Source: SCGC-AG-212-J23 sp035649175 (GTDB lineage Bacteria; Pseudomonadota; Gammaproteobacteria; Burkholderiales; SG8-39). From it: 64,000 nucleotides of DNA. The first letter of the stretch is position 1. Each line of letters opens with the position of its first letter. The position numbers and the translations under genes are program-made. The stretch lies in assembly GCA_035649175.1 (NCBI GenBank), contig DASRKB010000102.1, forward strand, positions 1 to 64,000. The letters run 5' to 3'. Positions 22,839 through 30,959 of this stretch are shown here, piece by piece. Under the pieces are notes generated by a model. It searched no databases. It was not told the origin of the DNA and saw only the letters and a program-made list of their open reading frames with translations.

Positions 22839-25758
22839 GAACCGCGAGTTGCGTTCCGCAGTTTCGAGCCTGCACCGCGCCGACGAGTCCGGCGCGGTCG
22901 AGCGCCTGCGCCTGCTGCAGCCTTCGCCCGAGGCATCCAAGCGCATCCATCTGAAAGCGCTGCGGCTCGCCGAGGCCGTGCGCTCAGCGCCGTCCGGGGC
23001 GCTTTCCGCCGAGTCGTTCCTGCGTCATTACGGCCTTTCCACGCGCGAGGGCGTGGCGCTGATGTGCGTGGCCGAGGCGCTGCTGCGCATACCGGACGCC
23101 GACACCGCCGACGCGCTGCTAAGAGACAAGCTGTCGTCGATCGAATGGAGCGCCGCCAGCGCGAGCGACTGGGCGCTGATGCTCACGGGTACCATCGGCC
23201 GATGGCATGAGGAGCCCGCCCTGCTGAAAAGGGTGGTGGCGCGGCTCGGCGAGCCCGTCGTCCGGGCTGCGGTACGCCAGGCGATGCGAATCCTCGCTGG
23301 CCAGTTCGTGCTCGCTGAGACAATCGGCCAGGCGCTCGAGCGCGCCGCCGTGCGCGCGCCCTACCGCTTTTCGTTCGACATGCTCGGCGAGGGCGCCCGC
23401 ACCGCCGCGGATGCCGAGGCCTATTTCGCCGAGTACCTCAAGGCGATCGAGGCGGTGTCGCCGCCACATGCCGTGTCAGTCAAGCTTTCCGCGCTGCACC
23501 CGCGCTTCGAGGAAGCAAAGCGGGCCCGGGTGCTCGAGGAGCTGCTGCCGCGGCTGCGGTCGCTCGCACGAGCGGCGGCGGACCGCAACGTCGGCCTGAC
23601 GATCGATGCCGAGGAGTCGGAGCGCCTCGAGCTCACCCTCGACCTCTATGAGGCCGCGCTGTCCGCCGACGCCACGCTCGGCCTCGCGGTCCAGGCCTAT
23701 CAGAAGCGCGCCGTGGCGGTGTGCGACTGGCTCATCGGGCTCGGTCGCTCAATGCGGCGTCGGCTGCCGGTCCGGCTCGTGAAAGGCGCGTACTGGGACG
23801 GCGAGGTGAAGCGCGCGCAGCAGCTCGGCATGCCGGACTACCCGGTCTTCACGCGCAAGGCGGCGACCGACATTTCCTACGTCGCTTGCGCGACGAAGCT
23901 GCTAGCCGCCCCGGGCGCGGTTTCTCCGGCGTTCGCCACGCACAACTGCAGGACGGTAGCGACGATCCTCGAGCTCGCGGCAGACGCCGAGTTCGAGTTT
24001 CAGAAACTGCACGGCATGGGCGACGCGCTCTACAGCGCCCTGCTGGCCGAGCGCAACGTCCCGGTGCGCGTCTACGCGCCGGTCGGCAACTTCAGCGAGC
24101 TGCTGCCCTACCTCGTGCGCCGGCTGCTCGAGAACGGCGCGAATACCTCCTTCGTGCACCAGATCGCGGATCCGGGGGTGCCCTTGGACGCGCTGGTCGC
24201 CGATCCGGCGGAGGCGCTGCCCCGACCGTATGCGCCGGCCCCGCGGATTCCGCCGCCGCGCAATCTCTATCCCGACCGGCTGAACTCGCTCGGCCTGGAC
24301 CTCTCCCGGCGCGACATTCTCGATTCGATTCATCAAGCGATCGTCTCGGCCGAACCGATACCCTCAGTCACCCATACAGAACCCGCGGAGCGGGATGCGG
24401 CGATCAGCCGCGCCGCGGCCGCCTTCGCGTCATGGTCGCGCATGCCGCCCGCCGAGCGCGCCATCCACCTCGAGCGCGCGGCCGACGCTGTCGAGACGCA
24501 CATGCTAGAGCTCGTCTCGCTCATCGTGCGCGAGGGCAAGCGTACCTACGCCGATGCCGTATCCGAGGTACGCGAGGCGGCGGACTTCTGCCGCTACTAC
24601 GCGCTGCAGGCGCGCAAGAGCGCCCTGCCGCTCGAGCTGCCCGGGCCGGCAGGCGAGACGAACGAGCTGCACCTGCACGCCCGCGGCGTCTTCGCCTGCA
24701 TCAGCCCATGGAATTTTCCCCTCGCGATCTTCACCGGCCAGGTCGCCGCCGCGCTGGCGGCGGGCAATACGGTGGTGGCCAAGCCGGCCGAGCAGACGCC
24801 CGCCACCGCGCTTCGCGCAGGTTCGCTGCTTCGCGAGAGCGGCATCCCCGCCGATGCAATCCAGTGCGCGATCGGCGATGGCGAGACGGTGGGCGCACCG
24901 CTCGTCGCGGACCCGCGCATCGCGGGCGTGGCCTTTACCGGCTCCATCGACACGGCGCGGCGCATTAACCAGGCACTCGCGCGCCGCGAGGGACCCATCA
25001 TCTCTTTCATTGCCGAGACTGGCGGCGTGAACGCGATGATCGCCGACTCCTCGGCCCTTCCGGAGCAGCTGGTGGACGACGTCGTCGCCTCCGCCTTCCA
25101 GAGCGCCGGGCAGCGCTGCTCGGCGCAGCGCATTCTCTTCCTGGATGAAGGCACCGCGCCGCGTGTCATGGCGCTCATCGCCGGAGCGCTCGGCGAACTG
25201 AAGGTCGGCGACGCCGCCGAGCCCGACACCGACGTCGGGCCGGTGATCGACGAGCCGGCCTGGAGAGCCTTGTCGGCACATATCGAGAGGATGAACCGGG
25301 TCGCACGGAGAATCGGGGAAGCCGCGACACCGCCCGCCATCCCAGGACTCCATTTCATCGCTCCAGTCGCTTTCGAGCTCGCGCTCGAGCAGCTTCCTCG
25401 CGTCGAGATCTTCGGACCGGTGCTGCACGTGTGCCGCTACAGGCGCTCGGACCTGCCGGGCGTCCTCGCCTGGCTGCGCGATACGGGCTACGGGCTGACC
25501 CTCGGCATCCACAGCCGCATCCAGGGCTTCGTCGAGGCAGTGCTCGCGGGCGCGCGGGTGGGCAACATCTACGTGAACCGCAGCATGATCGGCGCCGTGG
25601 TGGGCGTGCAGCCCTTCGGCGGAGAGGGGCTCTCCGGCACCGGGCCGAAGGCCGGCGGCCCCCATTACCTGCCGCGGTTCGCGACCGAGCGAACCCTGAC
25701 GGTCAATACAGCCGCCATCGGCGGTGTGACCGAGCTACTGAGTCGCGATCGAAGCTAG
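22837..25758 (+). CDS. putA: Bifunctional proline dehydrogenase/glutamate semialdehyde dehydrogenase PutA
   Basis: A 973-residue two-domain enzyme oxidising proline to glutamate. The FAD proline dehydrogenase barrel has RLVKGAYWDGEVKRAQQLG, FATHNCRTVATI and VRRLLENGANTSFVHQ; the aldehyde dehydrogenase domain has the general base E727 in ETGGVNAM and nucleophile C761 in SAGQRCSAQRI. The N-terminal ribbon-helix-helix DNA-binding domain of trifunctional PutA is absent, so it does not autoregulate. It is a compact class A form. The GTG at 22837 lies at a -10-like sequence, so a slightly later start is possible. Its last 4 nt overlap the convergent gene at 25755. Confidence 0.95.
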   Translation: MNRELRSAVSSLHRADESGAVERLRLLQPSPEASKRIHLKALRLAEAVRSAPSGALSAESFLRHYGLSTREGVALMCVAEALLRIPDADTADALLRDKLSSIEWSAASASDWALMLTGTIGRWHEEPALLKRVVARLGEPVVRAAVRQAMRILAGQFVLAETIGQALERAAVRAPYRFSFDMLGEGARTAADAEAYFAEYLKAIEAVSPPHAVSVKLSALHPRFEEAKRARVLEELLPRLRSLARAAADRNVGLTIDAEESERLELTLDLYEAALSADATLGLAVQAYQKRAVAVCDWLIGLGRSMRRRLPVRLVKGAYWDGEVKRAQQLGMPDYPVFTRKAATDISYVACATKLLAAPGAVSPAFATHNCRTVATILELAADAEFEFQKLHGMGDALYSALLAERNVPVRVYAPVGNFSELLPYLVRRLLENGANTSFVHQIADPGVPLDALVADPAEALPRPYAPAPRIPPPRNLYPDRLNSLGLDLSRRDILDSIHQAIVSAEPIPSVTHTEPAERDAAISRAAAAFASWSRMPPAERAIHLERAADAVETHMLELVSLIVREGKRTYADAVSEVREAADFCRYYALQARKSALPLELPGPAGETNELHLHARGVFACISPWNFPLAIFTGQVAAALAAGNTVVAKPAEQTPATALRAGSLLRESGIPADAIQCAIGDGETVGAPLVADPRIAGVAFTGSIDTARRINQALARREGPIISFIAETGGVNAMIADSSALPEQLVDDVVASAFQSAGQRCSAQRILFLDEGTAPRVMALIAGALGELKVGDAAEPDTDVGPVIDEPAWRALSAHIERMNRVARRIGEAATPPAIPGLHFIAPVAFELALEQLPRVEIFGPVLHVCRYRRSDLPGVLAWLRDTGYGLTLGIHSRIQGFVEAVLAGARVGNIYVNRSMIGAVVGVQPFGGEGLSGTGPKAGGPHYLPRFATERTLTVNTAAIGGVTELLSRDRS

Positions 25759-26258
25759 ATCTTGCGGGAATCGTAAGCCCAGTGCAGCAGTGCCTGGCGC
25801 TGGCGCGGACGGCAGAGCAGGCTGCCTTTCCTGCAGTGCTTCTTCAGCTGGACGACATGGCGGCGCACCGCGCGCCAGCGGGCGATCTGCCGCGCATCGT
25901 CCGCATGGCGCCGGCCCATGTAGTAACGGCAGTACCATTGGAACCAGCCGCGCGGGTCGTCGGGATGCATCCAGCCTTTCTCGCGCCAGACCGAAAGCGG
26001 CTGGGAAGCGCGCACGCCGAAGAAGTTGAGCTTTGCGTCGTACCGCTTCGGGGAGAGCTTGGCGCCCTTGAACCACGATGCGGGAAACTCCCGGCGGCAG
26101 TCGGTCATGTACTTGCCGCCGAACACGCCGAGCGCGAACATCTCTTTGGGCGTGAGCTCCGGCCGGAACTGCGGAGAGAAGTGACTGCCGGGAGGCTCGG
26201 TGCGAAAGTACCGGTATCCCTTCTGCATCCGGTCCCGGACCGTGATCCGACGCCTCAT
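25755..26258 (-). CDS. Conserved protein of unknown function (GWMHPDDPRGWFQWYCRYYMG family)
   Basis: A 167-residue basic, tryptophan- and tyrosine-rich protein with no signal peptide or membrane helix. Conserved-looking blocks are LTPKEMFALGVFGGKYMTDC (residues 35-54), FPASWFKGAKLSPKRYDAKL and GWMHPDDPRGWFQWYCRYYM. I recall similar sequences in many bacteria and in some eukaryotes, including plants, but know of no function. It overlaps the aspA stop (ATGA) and is cotranscribed behind aspA; it also overlaps the putA end by 4 nt. An RNA- or nucleic-acid-binding role is possible from composition, but that is a guess. Confidence 0.75.
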   Translation of the reverse strand: MRRRITVRDRMQKGYRYFRTEPPGSHFSPQFRPELTPKEMFALGVFGGKYMTDCRREFPASWFKGAKLSPKRYDAKLNFFGVRASQPLSVWREKGWMHPDDPRGWFQWYCRYYMGRRHADDARQIARWRAVRRHVVQLKKHCRKGSLLCRPRQRQALLHWAYDSRKI

Positions 26259-27679
26259 TCCCGCGGCTTCTGCACCGACCAGTAGTGCGGCCGGGTCAGC
26301 ATCTCGGGCTTGAGCAGCTTCTCGAGCTGGTCCTTGTCGATCAGACCTTTCGCGAGCACGAGGTCGTACACCCTCTCACCCGTCGCCAGCGCCTCCTGGG
26401 CGATCGCGGTGGACTGCGCGTATCCGAGGAAAGGCGTGAGCGCCGTGACGAGCGCGGTGGACTCCTCGAGCAGGCGCGCGGCGCGCTCGCGATTGGCAAC
26501 AATGCCCTTCACGCAGCGATCCGCGAGCGTGCGACAACCCGCGGTGAGGTGCTGGAGGCTCTCGAACAGGCTATGGGCGATGATGGGCTCGAACGCGTTG
26601 AGCTGGAGCTGGCCCGCCTCCGCCGCCATGGTGACCGTCATGTCGTTTCCGATCACCTCGAAGGCGATCTGGTTCACGACCTCGGGGATCACCGGGTTCA
26701 CCTTGCCCGGCATGATGGAGCTGCCGGCCTGCACGGCAGGGAGCGCGATCTCCCCGATGCCCGCGCGCGGGCCGCTTGAGAGCAGCCGCAGGTCGTTGCA
26801 GGTCTTGGAGAGCTTCACGGCGATGCGCTTGAGCACGCCCGAGAGCTGCACGAAGGCGCCAGCGTCCTGCGTGGCCTCCACGAGGTTGGGCGATACCATG
26901 AGCGAGATGCCCGAGATTTCCGAAAGCCGGCGGGTGACCAAAGGCGCGTAGTCCGGGTGCGCGTTGATGCCGGTGCCGATGGCCGTCGCGCCAAGGTTGA
27001 TCTCGTGGATCAGCTCGCGCGCCTCGGCAAGGCGCTGCTCGTCCTCGCCCAGCATGACCGCGTAGGCGGAGAACTCCTGGCCAAGCGTCATCGGCACCGC
27101 GTCCTGGAGTTGCGTGCGGCCGACCTTCAGCACGCCGCCGAACTCCGCCGCTTTCCCCTGGAAAGCTTCTCGCAGGTTCGCCATTTCTCCGAGAAGCCGC
27201 GCGATCGCGAAGTGCAGCGCGACCTTGATTGCGGTGGGGTAGACATCGTTCGTGCTCTGCGAGAGATTCACGTGGTCCAGGGGATGCAGCTGCTGGTACT
27301 CGCCGCGGGCATGACCCAGAAGTTCGAGCGCCCGGTTGCAGATCACCTCGTTGGCGTTCATGTTCGTGGAGGTGCCGGCGCCGCCCTGGATTACGTCGAC
27401 CACGAACTCGGCGGCGAGCTTGCCCTCGCGCACCTCCTCGCAGGCGAGCCGGATCGCCATGGCCCGCCCGTCATCGAGCAAGCCGAGCTCGCTGTTCGCG
27501 ATCGCGGCCGCCTGCTTGACGCAGGCGAGCGCGCGCACCAGGTCCGGGTAGGTCGAGATCGGCATCCCGGTGATCGCGAAGTTCTCCAGCGCGCGCAGCG
27601 TATGGATGCCATAGTAGGCGCTGGCCGGGACGCCCCGGTCGCCCAGGAGGTCGTGCTCGATGCGCACGGGCTGCGTCAT
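26255..27679 (-). CDS. aspA: Aspartate ammonia-lyase
   Basis: A 474-residue homotetrameric lyase of the aspartase/fumarase superfamily, converting aspartate to fumarate and ammonia. The superfamily signature GSSIMPGKVNPVIPEVVNQ holds the catalytic Ser loop; the N-terminal MRIEHDLLGDRGVPASAYYG-like segment (VRIEHDLLGDRGVPASAYYG) and STNDVYPTAIKVAL are aspartase-like. Fumarase C is the main alternative, but the N-terminal DLLGDRGVP motif favours aspartase. It lies next to putA, so the pair may help feed amino acids into the TCA cycle. Confidence 0.9.
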   Translation of the reverse strand: MTQPVRIEHDLLGDRGVPASAYYGIHTLRALENFAITGMPISTYPDLVRALACVKQAAAIANSELGLLDDGRAMAIRLACEEVREGKLAAEFVVDVIQGGAGTSTNMNANEVICNRALELLGHARGEYQQLHPLDHVNLSQSTNDVYPTAIKVALHFAIARLLGEMANLREAFQGKAAEFGGVLKVGRTQLQDAVPMTLGQEFSAYAVMLGEDEQRLAEARELIHEINLGATAIGTGINAHPDYAPLVTRRLSEISGISLMVSPNLVEATQDAGAFVQLSGVLKRIAVKLSKTCNDLRLLSSGPRAGIGEIALPAVQAGSSIMPGKVNPVIPEVVNQIAFEVIGNDMTVTMAAEAGQLQLNAFEPIIAHSLFESLQHLTAGCRTLADRCVKGIVANRERAARLLEESTALVTALTPFLGYAQSTAIAQEALATGERVYDLVLAKGLIDKDQLEKLLKPEMLTRPHYWSVQKPRE

Positions 27680-27693
27680 GGGGTCATTCTGGC

Positions 27694-27701
27694 ACTATCA
27701 T
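27694..27701. promoter_or_regulatory. -10-like element between aspA and the cNMP-binding gene
   Basis: The plus strand reads TATCAT (27696-27701), ending 7 nt before the ATG at 27709, where no ribosome-binding site is seen. The minus strand reads GATAGT (27699-27694), a weak -10 for aspA, ending 14 nt before its ATG. Confidence 0.3.
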
Positions 27702-27708
27702 CGGAGTC

Positions 27709-28551
27709 ATGGAGGAGCTCGATTTCAGCAGGCCGGCAGAGAGGCCGCAGCCGGTCAATCTCGCCGCCGCGCTGAATTTTTTCCGCACCGCCGGTGTGGC
27801 CGAGAACGTGGACCTGGGAACCAACATCTTCGTCGAGGACGAGAAGAGCCGCCTCTTCTCCCGCAGGGCCCGCAAGATGTATCTCCTGATGGAGGGCGAA
27901 GTGAACCTGATTGCGGCGAACAAGCTCATCGCCGTGCTGAAGCCGGGCGAGATCTTTGGCGAGATGGCGGCGATCAGCGACTCTCCACGCGCCGCCACTG
28001 CGGTCGCGAAAACCCCGTGCCGGCTCATCTCGATGGACGAGAAGGGCTTCCGCGCTGCGCTGAAGGCCAAGCCCGATTTCGCGCTCACGCTGCTCGGCAT
28101 GATGATCAATCGCCTGCGCGGCATGCTTGCGCGCGCCAAGGATTCCGGCTCGCTTGGCGAGGCGAAGAAGGAGTCCCGCGTTTTCGACAAGAGACTGCTC
28201 GCGGCGCTCGCCAAGGGCCTCGGGCCGACCAACATCGCCCGATACGAGAAAGGCCGGACCATCATGACCGAAGGTCAGGCCGGCGCCATGATGTACGTCG
28301 TGCAGGAAGGCCGGGTGGCGGTGTCCATCCGGGGCCGCGTGGTGGAGCGCGTGGGCGTCGGCGGGGCGTTCGGAGAAATGGCGCTGGTGGACCAGTCCCC
28401 GCGCGCCGCCACCGCCATTGCCGAAACCGCCAGCATTCTCCTCACCCTGAACCGGGCGGTGTTCCTGCAGCTCGTGAAGACGCAGCCCGAGTTCGGGGTG
28501 GCGCTCCTCGCCGCGACCGCCGAGCGCGTGCGTTTCGTGGCTTCCCGCTGA
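27709..28551 (+). CDS. Tandem cyclic-nucleotide-binding (CNBD) protein
   Basis: A 280-residue protein consisting of two cyclic-nucleotide-binding domains (about residues 25-135 and 160-275) and nothing else. Each has the phosphate-binding cassette: PGEIFGEMAAISDSPRAATA and GGAFGEMALVDQSPRAATA, with the Gly-Glu and Arg expected for cAMP or cGMP binding. There is no helix-turn-helix, kinase or channel part, so it probably acts through a partner. It is followed 11 nt later by a GlnQ-like ATPase. A class III cyclase occurs about 10 kb downstream in this window; a functional link is possible but only by inference. Confidence 0.85.
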   Translation: MEELDFSRPAERPQPVNLAAALNFFRTAGVAENVDLGTNIFVEDEKSRLFSRRARKMYLLMEGEVNLIAANKLIAVLKPGEIFGEMAAISDSPRAATAVAKTPCRLISMDEKGFRAALKAKPDFALTLLGMMINRLRGMLARAKDSGSLGEAKKESRVFDKRLLAALAKGLGPTNIARYEKGRTIMTEGQAGAMMYVVQEGRVAVSIRGRVVERVGVGGAFGEMALVDQSPRAATAIAETASILLTLNRAVFLQLVKTQPEFGVALLAATAERVRFVASR

Positions 28552-28562
28552 CCGGAGACCCC

Positions 28563-29291
28563 ATGATCTCGATCCGCGACATCAGCAAGTGGTACGGCAG
28601 CTTCCAGGTGCTGGGCGACTGCTCGACCGAGGTAGCCAAGGGGGAGGTCGTGGTGGTATGCGGCCCGTCGGGCAGCGGCAAGTCGACACTGATCAAGTGC
28701 GTGAACGGGCTGGAGCCCTTCCAGAAGGGCGAGATCGTGGTCGACGGCATCCCGGTCGGCGATCCCAAGACCAACCTGCCCAAGCTGCGCTCGCGGGTCG
28801 GCATGGTGTTCCAGCACTTCGAGCTCTTCCCGCACATGAGCGTCACCGAGAACCTGACGCTCGGCCAGACCAAGGTGCTCAAGCGCAGCAGGGAAGCGGC
28901 GGTCGAGAAAGCGCAGAAGCTGCTCCAGCGCGTCGGGCTGTTCGACCAAAGGGACAAGTACCCGGGACAGCTCTCCGGCGGGCAGCAGCAGCGCGTGGCG
29001 ATCGCGCGCGCGCTGTCGATGGACCCGATCGCCATGCTCTTCGACGAGCCGACCTCCGCTCTCGACCCCGAGATGATCAACGAGGTGCTCGACGTGATGG
29101 TCGAGCTCGCCCAGGAAGGCATGACCATGATGGTGGTGACCCACGAGATGGGCTTCGCACGCAAGGTCGCGCACCGCGTCATCTTCATGGACCAAGGGCG
29201 CATCGTCGAGGACGCGGCCAAGGAAGACTTCTTCGGCAAGCCGCGCTCGGACCGCGCGCAGCAGTTCCTCTCCAAGATCCTGCACCACTAG
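28563..29291 (+). CDS. Polar amino acid ABC transporter ATPase (GlnQ/GltL-like)
   Basis: A 242-residue ATPase of the polar amino acid uptake family. Walker A GPSGSGKST is at residues 34-42, the signature LSGGQQQRVAIARALS follows, and Walker B reads AMLFDEPTSALDPEM. The ATG at 28563 has GGAGA 4 nt upstream; a longer in-frame reading was rejected. No permease or binding protein genes are adjacent, so it is an orphan ATPase that must pair with components encoded elsewhere. It follows the double CNBD gene. Confidence 0.92.
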   Translation: MISIRDISKWYGSFQVLGDCSTEVAKGEVVVVCGPSGSGKSTLIKCVNGLEPFQKGEIVVDGIPVGDPKTNLPKLRSRVGMVFQHFELFPHMSVTENLTLGQTKVLKRSREAAVEKAQKLLQRVGLFDQRDKYPGQLSGGQQQRVAIARALSMDPIAMLFDEPTSALDPEMINEVLDVMVELAQEGMTMMVVTHEMGFARKVAHRVIFMDQGRIVEDAAKEDFFGKPRSDRAQQFLSKILHH

Positions 29292-29314
29292 AGATCGGGG
29301 TCAGACCCCGATCT
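29292..29314. repeat. Perfect 23-bp palindrome between convergent genes
   Basis: Two 11-bp arms (29292-29302 and 29304-29314) flank a single A. It fills the gap between the stop codons of the glnQ-like and anti-sigma-like genes. The GGGGTCAGACCCC core resembles short palindromes that I recall as dispersed repeats associated with REP-type transposases in proteobacteria, but no transposase is here. It could act as a bidirectional terminator, though no T-run follows. Confidence 0.75.
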
Positions 29315-29897
29315 ACTTCTTCAGCACCGAATCCGGGAGCTTGTATTCCGGGTAGCGCATGCGGAACGCCTCGAGCATCCTGTCAGCCTCCTCGTGCCGA
29401 CCCAGCCTGCGCAGTTCGGCGATGCGCTCGAGCACCTTCTCCGGCGGCTCCTCAGCGAGCTGCTTCGCAAGCATGCTGGCGGACGGCGCCTCGAGCGCGC
29501 GCCCGGCAGGGGCGGCATCCCGTGCGGCCGGTGCGGCCGGTGGGAGCTCTCGCTTCGGGCGCGCAGCGGCATCCCGGCGCGATTCATCCGCTTGCTTCTC
29601 CTCCCTGCCGAGCTCCTGAGCGGGATGCGGTGCCCGCATGAGCATCGCGGACTCGGGGTCCGGTCGCTCCTCCATTTGCATGTGCCAGGTAACGGCGACG
29701 GAGAGCATGATGACCGCGGCCGCCGCCAGGGGGAAGTACCAGCGCCGCCGGCCAGCCGGTGGCACGAGCGGCGCGGGAGGCGCATCGGTGGCGCGCCGCG
29801 AGGCGGCGAGGATCGCCTCATCGAGCGCACGCGGCGGCTCTTGCGCGCCGAGCCCGCGGTAGCGGCGCGACACCTGAGGATCGCGCTCATCAGCCAT
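29313..29897 (-). CDS. Single-pass membrane protein partner of ECF sigma factor (putative anti-sigma)
   Basis: A 194-residue protein with N-terminal cytoplasmic part containing DPQVSRRYRGLGAQEPPRAL, a single membrane helix (WYFPLAAAAVIMLSVAVTW, about residues 59-77) and a Pro/Ala/Arg-rich periplasmic region ending in EKVLERIAELRRLGRHEEAD, a short helical repeat-like segment. No zinc anti-sigma (HxxxCxxC) motif is seen. Its ATG lies 8 nt inside the sigma factor gene, so the two are translationally coupled; this arrangement suggests an anti-sigma or accessory function. Confidence 0.7.
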   Translation of the reverse strand: MADERDPQVSRRYRGLGAQEPPRALDEAILAASRRATDAPPAPLVPPAGRRRWYFPLAAAAVIMLSVAVTWHMQMEERPDPESAMLMRAPHPAQELGREEKQADESRRDAAARPKRELPPAAPAARDAAPAGRALEAPSASMLAKQLAEEPPEKVLERIAELRRLGRHEEADRMLEAFRMRYPEYKLPDSVLKK

Positions 29898-30471
29898 CGT
29901 CAACCGCCTTCCTGAGCTTCGCCACCGCATAGCGTAGGCGGCTCTTCGCCGCCTCCACGGCCATGCCGGTTGCCCCGGCGATCTCCTCGACACTCATGCC
30001 GGCCTCTTCATGCATCAGAAAAGCCTCGCGCTGCGCCGGCGGCAGCGCCTCCAGCGCGCTTGCGAAGCGCTGCAGGTCCTGCCGGGCTTGCACCTGCCGC
30101 TGCGGGTCCGGATTGTTGCCTTCGACCTCCGCGCTGTCCACGTCCACCAGGGAAAGCCCCTTGCGACGCCAGTGGTCGACCAGCCGGTTGTGGGCGATCG
30201 AATAGAGCCAGGTGGTGAAGCGGGCCTTGGGCGCATAGCGCCGGCGCGCCTCGATGACGCGCATCCATACGTCCTGGTATAGCTCCTCCGCCAGGCCGCG
30301 CTCCTTCACGCTGCGCAGCACGAAACGATAAAGGCGGACCCGGTGGCGGCCATAGAGCGCCTCGAAGGCGCGGGCGTCGCCGTCACGATAGGCGAGCATC
30401 AACTCTTCGTCGGCGCCGTCCACGGCGCGCAGTCTACCGCCACCGGCCAGCGCGGCAAGAATCGCTCCCAC
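29890..30471 (-). CDS. ECF-type RNA polymerase sigma factor
   Basis: A 193-residue sigma70-family protein with region 2 (EELMLAYRDGDARAFEALY to LYQDVWMRVIEARRRY) and region 4 (EALPPAQREAFLMHEEAGMS, VEEIAGATGMAVEAAKSRLR). It should direct transcription of an unknown stimulon. A GTG at residue 18 (VDGADEEL) is an alternative start. The gene is followed by a membrane protein that is probably its regulator. No binding motif for itself is evident in the upstream 95 bp. Confidence 0.9.
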   Translation of the reverse strand: MGAILAALAGGGRLRAVDGADEELMLAYRDGDARAFEALYGRHRVRLYRFVLRSVKERGLAEELYQDVWMRVIEARRRYAPKARFTTWLYSIAHNRLVDHWRRKGLSLVDVDSAEVEGNNPDPQRQVQARQDLQRFASALEALPPAQREAFLMHEEAGMSVEEIAGATGMAVEAAKSRLRYAVAKLRKAVDDG

Positions 30472-30566
30472 GAAAGGTGAAACGCAGCGCGCCCCGGAAA
30501 GGGTCGAGATGATGTTTTCGATTGCGAGCGCGTAGAATGCGCGGCTTTCGCTCCAGCAGCAGGTTC

Positions 30567-30959
30567 ATGAAAAACGGCAAAGCATTCCCCATCCCGGTCA
30601 AAGTGAAGTATTCCTGCGAGAAGTGCCCCGCTTACTGCTGCAGCTATCCCGAGATCGAGGTCACGGCTCGCGACATCGAGCGCCTGGCGAAGTACTTCGG
30701 CCTGGCCCCTCGCCAGGCCGAAGAGCGGTTCACGAAGCTCGACCCCAAGGAGAAAGTGCGCTTGCTACGGCACCAGAAGGACCGGATCTTCGGTTCGGTG
30801 TGCGCCCTGCTCGACCAGAAGACCCGGCGCTGCAGTGTCTACGACGCTCGCCCGGCAGTGTGCCGCGCGTATCCCGACAGCAATCGCTGCGGGTACTACG
30901 AGTTCCTTAAGTTCGAGCGCGCCCACCAGGACGATCCCAAGTTCATCGCCTTGACTTAA
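30567..30959 (+). CDS. YkgJ family cysteine cluster protein
   Basis: A 130-residue protein with the cysteine pattern of YkgJ/CxxCxxCC proteins: CEKCPAYCCSYPEIEVT at the N-terminus and CALLDQKTRRCSVYDARPAV followed by CRAYP and CGYYE. Such clusters are thought to bind zinc or an iron-sulfur centre; the function is unknown. The ATG at 30567 is favoured over an upstream in-frame start by the family's usual N-terminus close to the first Cys. Its 3' end overlaps the convergent ThDP enzyme gene by 17 nt. Confidence 0.88.
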   Translation: MKNGKAFPIPVKVKYSCEKCPAYCCSYPEIEVTARDIERLAKYFGLAPRQAEERFTKLDPKEKVRLLRHQKDRIFGSVCALLDQKTRRCSVYDARPAVCRAYPDSNRCGYYEFLKFERAHQDDPKFIALT

